From Siphonodentalium dalli (Eukaryota; Mollusca; Scaphopoda; Gadilida; Siphonodentaliidae): a stretch of DNA of 64,000 bases. The notes under the pieces were generated by a model, which saw only the letters and a list, made by a program, of their open reading frames with translations, made no database searches and was not told the origin of the DNA. Each line of letters begins with the position of its first letter. Within the stretch, counting starts at the first letter, position 1. The stretch lies in the NCBI GenBank assembly GCA_032622095.1, contig CP136069.1, forward strand, positions 187,415,122 to 187,479,121, read 5' to 3'. The translations under genes were made by a program, and so were the position numbers. Shown piece by piece: positions 41,601 to 50,600 of this stretch.

Positions 41601-44600
41601 TTTTTTGATAACAGTCATGCTCTGTTTTCAATTTGGAAAAGTTTTTATGGATACTTAACTTTTGAGGTTTATTTTTTCGTAATTCATGACAAAGTGCAGC
41701 CCGCTTTTAACATATAGCTTCTGACAATTTATTCCATGTGTTTCTTGCATTTTATTTATCAATAATATTCCATAATTTCATTAACAAGTTATAACAAGAT
41801 TTTGCATTCAACCAATGCCAAATCAAATCATAGTTATACCCCCCCCCCCCCTCTTTTTAAAAGAAAAATGTGGAAAAACTGTTTTGCTGCTTTCAGTTTG
41901 TTCATCCTTCGTCGGGGCTCAATACTGGGATCTCATTGAAATTTTGTATGGATATTCACTACTATGGATCGTTCAATCATTTTGTTTGGGTTTTCCGTTC
42001 TAGGGTTATTCATCTTTGTTTATCTGGAAATGTTGGTCCGTCCTTCCATCCAATGTCTGTTCAGGTCATAACTTGAACAGTAGTGCTTGGATCTTAATGA
42101 AGTTTGATATCGATGTTCACTCTATGATGTCATTCAAAGGAGTGTATTCAATCATTATATTCTGGAGTTATTCATCTTTGTCTATCTGGTAATGTTGTCC
42201 GTCCATCCATCTGACTTGAACAGTAGGGCTTGGATCTCAATGAAATTTGACATGGATGTTCACTACTATGAGGATATTCAATGGAGTGTTCATCTGTTTT
42301 GTTTCCGTAGATTTATTCATCTTTGTTTATTTGGAAATGTTGACTTTTTGTCTGTCCGAACAGATATCTCCACCACCAGTTGTCAGATCTCAATGAAATT
42401 TGGTATGGATGTTCACTCACTACTATGAGGACATTCAATGGATCGTTCAATCGTTTTGTTCTGGTTTTCTGTTTTAGAGTTATTCATCTTTGTTTATCTG
42501 AAAATGTTGATTTTTGGGTCTCTCTGCCTCAAAGGTTATAGGTATGGCCACACAAGGCAGTATACCACATGGGGGTATACACTGGACGATTTGTTTGATC
42601 AATTAATGAGCTCATTGGTCCATTGGTTAGAACATTCTGCTTGTCGCACACACTACACAGCGATATGAGTTTGACACCCGCCAGTGGACTGCTTAGTTTC
42701 CTATAGCAGTGGCTAGGTTAACCCTTTACCCAACAAAACGGCCAAAACCGGCCAAATAAAGCTTCAACAGCCTAAAATATCTTCGGTCTGTCTCAATAGA
42801 ACCATACAAATATGGATATCATTGGAACCGGCTCCTTGACCACATTGTGATAGTTACAGTTATGCCCTGTGCCAATGCATTCTCTTATATATGCGAGTCG
42901 ACCATAGGTCGCCTCGCATATATAAGAGAATGCATTGGCCTAAAAAAAAAATTTAATGTGTTAAGCCAATGCATTCTCTTATATATGCGAGGCGACCTAT
43001 GGTCGACTCGCATATATAAGAGAATGCATTGGCACAGGGCCCTTCTGTTGGGTAAAGGGTTAAGAGTGTGACTGCTGATTCATATGCTGTTTAAATCTTG
43101 CACAAAGTTGAGCAAGGTCACTCGCACTGTACTCACTTTGTTGTGTGACTGTCATTTGCAGAATGAGGTCCCCAAAGGGTGAATTTAGTGATGCTATCCT
43201 GCATAGCAGGCTAGCATCACTAAATTCACCCTCTGGGGACCTCATTCTGATTAAGCCTCATCTTCTCTGGAAAGTTTCTTTATTATCAAATTTCTGTAGA
43301 ATCTTCTTCGCATAGATTCTATTTCTTTTTTAGTTTAGTTTCTCTTTATCCCCAAATTGGCAGATGACACATTGAATAATTGAGGTTCCCAATGGGTGCA
43401 CATCACAATATTAAATATTTGGGAACCTCAATCTGAGTCTATGTCTCCCATAGTAAATTCACCCTCTGGGGACCTCATTCTGCAAATGACAGGCGTGAAA
43501 TAGGGACCTGGATTGTTGGTTAAGCTTAAGCCACTCTATTGAAGTGCCTATAAAATGACAGAGGCATAAGACTCGGCATGGCTTAACCCTTTACCCAACA
43601 GAACGGCCCTGTGCCAATGCATTATCTTATATATGCGAGTCGACCATAGGTCGCCTCGCATATATAAGAGAATGCATTGGCACAGGGCATAACTGTAACT
43701 ATCACAATGTGGTCAAGGAGCCGGTTCCAATGATATCCATATTTGTATGGTTCTATTGAGACAGACCGAAGATATTTTAGGCTGTTGAAGCTTTATTTGG
43801 CCGTTTTTGGCCGGTTTGTTGGGTAAAGGGTTAATAACTGGGTAATAATGTGAAGCACTTAGATCTCCTTATATCCACTATCTGTTATCAGCTTTCACCT
43901 AATATGAATTTTCTTGACTTCATGTGGACCATTTTTTTCTCGGCAGTGGAGATGAGCTATTGATGACGGAGCTTATGTTCAATGGCGTGTTCAACGATCT
44001 CACAGTTCAACAGGCATGTGCGTTAGTAAGCTGCTTCGTTTTCGGAGAGAAAGCTAAGGAAACGCCAAAACTAACGGAGGCTCTGTCCGGTCCCCTCAGG
44101 ATAATGCAGGTATGGCTTGATTGTTATTTCCATCAATTAACTCTTTCTTTATTAACTCTTCCATGCGGGAGCTGCGCTGATGTCAGCGCATTCTCTTATA
44201 TATGCGAGATTCCCAGTGTTCTCGCTGTCGGTGGCCAAAGGCCACTTTTTTTTTAAAGTGGCCACAAACAAAATTCATTTGGCCAAACTTTTTTTTCAAC
44301 ACAAATGGAGACAGAAATCTAGTTAAAAAAGCGCTGAATAGATCAACGAAGTTAGGCTACAAAATATCACCTGTTTTGGACACGAGGGTTTCGTACTTCG
44401 GTTACGTCATACGATGACAACCCAAATTTATTTTGTAAGGGGAGCGTTGGTTGAATGGTGATGGTTGTACAAAGGCGATTACTAATCGTCAAAAACCTTA
44501 ATCTCTGCACTGGTAATATCATAATTATTATTATTTTGTTGATTAGGCGGTATGTAAGATGAAATATGTAAATACATTGTCCTATAATTTTATGTACCAT

Positions 44601-47600
44601 AGGGAGCCTCGCATATATAAAAAATGAACTGGCTTACAAGGTCAAGGTTAATATTGTTAGGCCAATGCATTCTCTTGTAAATGCGAGTCTCTCTATGGGA
44701 GACTCCCATACATAAGATAATTCATTAGCACATGATTTCAAAAAAATTCAGGAAGCTCCAGTCATGAAATGGTTAAATATTCATTGACGAGTAGTTCCCT
44801 TAGGAACTTATTGTCTGAACATTTCCCACTGATGAATAGGAATTGTATTAATTGTCATCTGCTTATATTCCCTAAACATCCCTACAGATGAATAATAGAC
44901 TATTCCAATGTACACGTTTATAACTGATTGAGAGAATCCATTTAGAATAGAAAGGGTTAACCCTTTACCCAACAGAACGGCCCTGTGCCAATGCATTCTC
45001 TTATATATGCGAGTCGACCATAGGTCGCCTCGCATATATAAGAGAATGCATTGGCTTAACACATATTAAAAATGATAAAATTGTCAAAGAATGTAGAAAA
45101 ATATTATAAAAATTGTTAAAAAATGTAAGAAAAAATTATAAAATTGTTTAAGAATGTAAGAAAAAATGGTAAATAGTGTTAAAAACGAATTTTTTAGGCC
45201 AATGCATTCTCTTATATATGCGAGGCGACCTATGGTCGACTCGCATATATAAGAGAATGCATTGACACAGGGCATAAATGTAACAATCACAATGTGGTCA
45301 ATGAACCGGTTCCAATGATATCCATATTTGTATGGTGTTATTGAGACAGACCGAAGACATTTTAGGCTGTTGAAGCTTTATTTGGGCTTTTTGGCCGTTT
45401 TGTTGGGTAAAGGGTTAACAGTGGTCTGAAGCTTCTACAAATCATCTCCTCTATTGTGACATACAGTTGTCGACTTCACCACAGGCAATATCTAATCTTT
45501 GCAATGATATAAGGGTTTCAGTGTGGATTTTTGGGCTTTATTTATGGTCATGTCAATCATTAGACCATATCACGACAGCCCAGTTCTCAGTCAACCCTTT
45601 TAATTAGCATCGGCCATCGATTGAGCTGAGGCAAATTGAAATTATGTCGGTTATTTTTAAGTCGAGGCAAATCTCAGAACCTGCCAATGTTTTGTGCAAA
45701 ATTGAAACAAATTGCTGCAGACATTGTATTGTCTTAATGTCACACTATGGAAGTCTGTAGACAGCAAAAATTCAATGTTGAATGCCAAGGACCACTGAGA
45801 TAACAATTATCAAACATATATGCTGACTAGAAGGTGACCCGACTTCGTCCGGGCTTTGACCTTGAATTGTGCATTTTGAAGGTCAATGTCAAGTGGGGTC
45901 ACGATTTGACCTGTCAAAAAACACTGCCCGGACAAAAGTACCCGACAAAACTACCCGTCGAAATTCATCCGGTTTTACCGATTTTACCTTGAATTGATCA
46001 TTTAGAAGGTCAAGGTCAGGTCGGGGTCACGATTTGACCCGTCCAAAATACTCAGTGGACAAAAGTAACCCTATGTATCAAATTTCGTGGAAATCCCATC
46101 AAAATTTGCGATTTGACCTTGAATTGACCTGATTTCAAAGTCAAGGTCTCGTCGCACGGGCAAATGAATAGGCTTATGAGACTCCCCATACGAAAGTATC
46201 CCTAGACACTAATTTTCATCGAAATCCCGTGATATTCGGGCGTTTGACCTTGAAATAACCCGATTTCAAGGTCACATGGCACAGGCAAATTAATAGGCCC
46301 ATGTCACTCCCCGGCCGAAATACCCCCACATACCAAGTTTCATCGAAATCGGCTTGGGCGTTTTCGAGTCCATCGATTACAGACAGACACACACACAGAC
46401 AGACAGATCTTCCAAAATATATAATAGACTAGCCGATGAGCTAGCCTGACGTTGTCCGCGCTATTCAAAAACCAAATTTCAAGTCGATAGCTCCACCCGT
46501 TTCCGAGATCTGGTCTGCGCATGCGCGAAGCTGGCGTCGCACGGGCTCGGCGACCCGATAAAATTTGTGTTCGGGCAAGATACATTCACATAGCAAATTT
46601 CAAGTCGATAGCTCCACCCGTTTCCGAGATCTCGTCTGCGCATGCGCGAAGCTGGCGTCGCACGGGCTCGGCGACCCAATAAAATTCGTATCCTGGGCAA
46701 GATACATTCACATAGCAAATTTCAAGTCGATAGCTCCACCCGTTTCCGAGATCTCGTCTGCGCATGCGCTGCACGGGCGTCGCACGGGCTCGCCAATACG
46801 ACAACGACGACCGCCTGGTCAAACTACACACACGTACCAAGTTTCGTCCCGATCGGTCGAGAATCGTAGATTTGTATTAATGACAGACAGACAAACAAAC
46901 AGACAGACAGACAGAGGTCTTCAAAATATATATGAGACTAGAAGGTGACCCGACTTCGTCCGGGCTTTGACCTTGAATTGTCCATTTTAAAGGTCAAGGT
47001 CAAGTGGGGTCACGATTTGACCAGTCCAAAAACACTGCCCGGACAAAAGTACCTGACAAACGTGCCCGTCGAAATCCATCCGGTTTTACCCGATTTTACC
47101 TTGAATTAATCATTTTGAAGGTCAAGGCCTGGTCGGGGTCACGATTGGACCCGTCCAAAACAATTACTGGACAAAAGTAACCCGCACGTATCAAATTTCG
47201 TCAAAATCCCATCAAAATTGGCGATTTGACCTTGAAGTTACCCAATTTCAAGGTCACGTCGCACGGGCAAATGAATATGCTTAAGAGACTCACCATAAGA
47301 AAGTACCCCCACATACCAAGTTTCATCGAAATCCCGTGATATTCGGGCGTTTGACCTTGAAATTACCCGATTTCAAGGTCAATGTCACGTCGCACGGACA
47401 AATTAATAGGCCTATGCCAGTTCTCGGCCGAAAATACCCCCACATACCAAGTTTCATCGAAATCGGTTCGGCCGTTTTCGAGTCCATCGCGAACACACAG
47501 ACAGACACACAGACAGATCTTCCAAAATATATAATAGACTAGCCGATGAGCCCGACGTTGTCCGGGCTATTCAAAAACCAAATTTCAAGTCGATAGCTCC

Positions 47601-50600
47601 ACCCGTTTCGATATCTGGTCTGCGCATGCGCGAAGCTGGCGTCGCACGGACTCGGCGACCCGATAAAATTCGTATCCGGGTAAGATACATTCACATAGCA
47701 AATTTCAAGTCGATAGCTCCACCCGTTTCCGAGATCTCGTCTGCGCATGCGCGAAGCGGGCGCCGCACGGGCTCGGTGACCCGATAAAATTCGCATACGG
47801 GGCAAGATACATTCACATAGCAAATTTCAAGTCGATAGCTCCACCCGTTTCCGAGATCTCGTCTGCGCATGCGCGAAGCGGGCGCCGCACGGGCTCGCCA
47901 ATACGACAACGACGACCGCCTGGTCAAACTACACTCACGTACCAAGTTTCGTCCCGATCGGTCAAGAATCGTAGATTTGTATTAATGACAGACAGACAAA
48001 CAAACATACATACAGACAGAGGTCTTCAAAATATATATGAGACTAGAAGGTGACCCGACTTCGTCCGGGCTTTGACCTCGAATTGTCCATTTTGAAGGTC
48101 AAGGTCAAGTGGGGTCACGATTTGACCAATCCAAAACACTGCCCGGACAAAAGTACCCGACAAACGTGCCCGTCGAATTGACCCAATTTCAAGGTCAAGG
48201 TCATGTCGCACGGGCAAAAGAATATGATTATGAGACTCCCCATACGAAAGTACCCCCACATACCAAGTTTCACCGAAATCCCGTGATATTCGGGCATTTG
48301 ACCTTGAAATGACCCGATGTCAAGGTCACGTCGCACGGGCAAATGAATATGCTTATGAGACTCCCCGTACGAATGTACCCCCACATACCAAGTTTCATTG
48401 AAATCCCGTGATATTCGGGCTTTTGACCTTGAAATTACCCGATGTCAAGGTCACGTCGCACGGGTAAATTAATAGGCCTATGCCCGTTCCCGGCCGAAAA
48501 TACCCCTACATACCAAGTTTCATCGAAATCGGGTCGGCCGTTTTCGAGTCCATCGCGAACACACAGACACACACACACACACACACACAGATCTTCCAAA
48601 ATATATAATAGACTAGCCGATGAGCCCGACGTTGTCCGGGCTATTCACATAGCAAATTTGAAGTCGATAGCTCCACCCGTTTCCGAGATCTCGTCTGCGC
48701 ATGCGCGAAGCTGGCGTCGCACGGGCTCGGCGACCCGATAAAATTCATATCCGGGGCATGATACATTCACATACCAAATTTCAAGTCGATAGCTCCACCC
48801 GTTTCCGAGATCTCGTCTGCGCATGCGCGAAGCTGGCGTCGCACGGGCTCGGCGACCCGATAAAATTTGTATCCGGGGCAAGATACATTCACATACCAAA
48901 TTTCAAGTCGATAGCTCCACCCGTTTCCGAGATCTCGTCTGCGCATGCGCGAATCTGGCGTCGCACGGGCTCGGGGACCCGATAAAATTCGTATCCCGGC
49001 AAGATACATTCACATAGCAAATTTCAAGTCGATAGCTCCACCCGTTTCCGAGATCTCGTCTGCGCATGCGCGAAGCGGGCGCCTCACGGGCTCGCCAATA
49101 CGACAACGTCCACCGCCTGGTCAAACTACACACACGTACCAAGTTTCGTCCCGATCGGTCGAGAATCGTAGATTTGTATTAATGACAAACATACAGACAG
49201 AGGTCTTCAAAATATATATGAGATAATTAGCAATTTTAATAAGACCAGACCCACCTGAGGTCTGCCATGGATGATGAGAAGCCAAGATCTAATTGTGAAC
49301 TGAAATTATACTTGTATGTGTAGAGCATGTAACTACATGTATGTGGGTCCTAGCCATTTTAGCCAAGGAAATATTTCTGGCCCATGCAATTTTTTAGCAC
49401 AGGCAAATTTATGCTAATTAACACAGATTAACAGGGCTGTTTAGTTCTACACTTTTATTACAGGATACGGCTCGGCGGATAGCAAGAGTTAGTAAAGAAG
49501 CCAAGCTTGAAATAGACGAAGAAACTTATGTTGATTCTTTCAAGCCACACATGATGGATATAGTTAATGCTTGGTGTAACGGTTCCACGTTCGCTCAGAT
49601 CTGCAAAATGTCGGATATCTTCGAGGGTAGGCAACATTTATTTCTCATTAGGCCAAGCAATGTTTGATTTTAATCAAAATCTTGACTTATGGTTTGACGA
49701 GAGATGGTTGGCGGGTAGCCTCATATAACATAGTCGTTTATTGATGGATTGATCGATCTTTCACATCAATATCTTGATCGAGTTCGAAAACCAGGTTTGT
49801 CAGATTTGTTTTCCTGAGTTACGGCCCGTAATTTGTATATTTTAGTAATATTCTGACCGAAAACTTGAACAAACGTCAACCGATTGCATCTTATTTGATA
49901 TTGTGGACCTTGCACAACAATAATTAAATCAAATTTGAAAACCAAATGGAGCTTTATGTAATTTTGCGAAAACCCTGTGCCAATGCATTCTCTTATATAT
50001 GTGAGTCACCCATAGAGAGCATCATATATAAGAGAATACATTGGCCTAACAATATTTACCTTGACCTTGTAAACCAGTGCATTCTCTTATATATGAGAGA
50101 TGCACTGGCACAGGATCTTTTATGCTGCACCAGCGCAGCTCCAGTCATGAAAGTTTAATAATTAAAATACACTATGCTTTTGTTTTAATGGCTGATTATC
50201 GAATATGAAGCTTTTGACTAACACAATAATATAAATTGAAATAATACTGTTTATTTTTAGCTAAGATTAACTGTTTAGTTATGTGTTCATGGAACAATAA
50301 CTAATGTTTGCTACAAGTTTTGCATCTCGAACCATTTTTAGCTCAACTTACTTTGTAAGTTTGAGCTATTGCCATGGGTTGGTGTCCGTTGTGTAGATGG
50401 GAAAGGGTCATTTTGGGGTCGCTCGGCCAAAAAACATGGCCGCCAGCAGCCATCTTGGATTTTACTCTTTGCATGACTAAATCCTTTGGCGCGGGCTACA
50501 TGGATGTTAACAATGACATGTAGACGGGAACGAGTCATTTTGGGGTCATTTGGCCAAAAAACATGGCCGCTGGCGGCCATCTTGGATTTTAAAATTCAAT

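Noticed and set aside
42605-42690. A true tRNA gene
   Set aside because: Only box-like strings are visible; no acceptor stem or anticodon arm could be folded by eye, so listed as a possible SINE fragment only.
702-45260. CRISPR-like look of regularly repeated hairpins
   Set aside because: Repeats are far apart, in transposon shells, in a spliced eukaryotic gene; no spacer-repeat array and no cas genes.
46340-49226. Many open frames of 60-130 residues on both strands
   Set aside because: Overlapping frames in the 124-bp GC-rich tandem repeat; the same peptide text ([12 protein letters not shown]) recurs with every repeat, not with gene structure.
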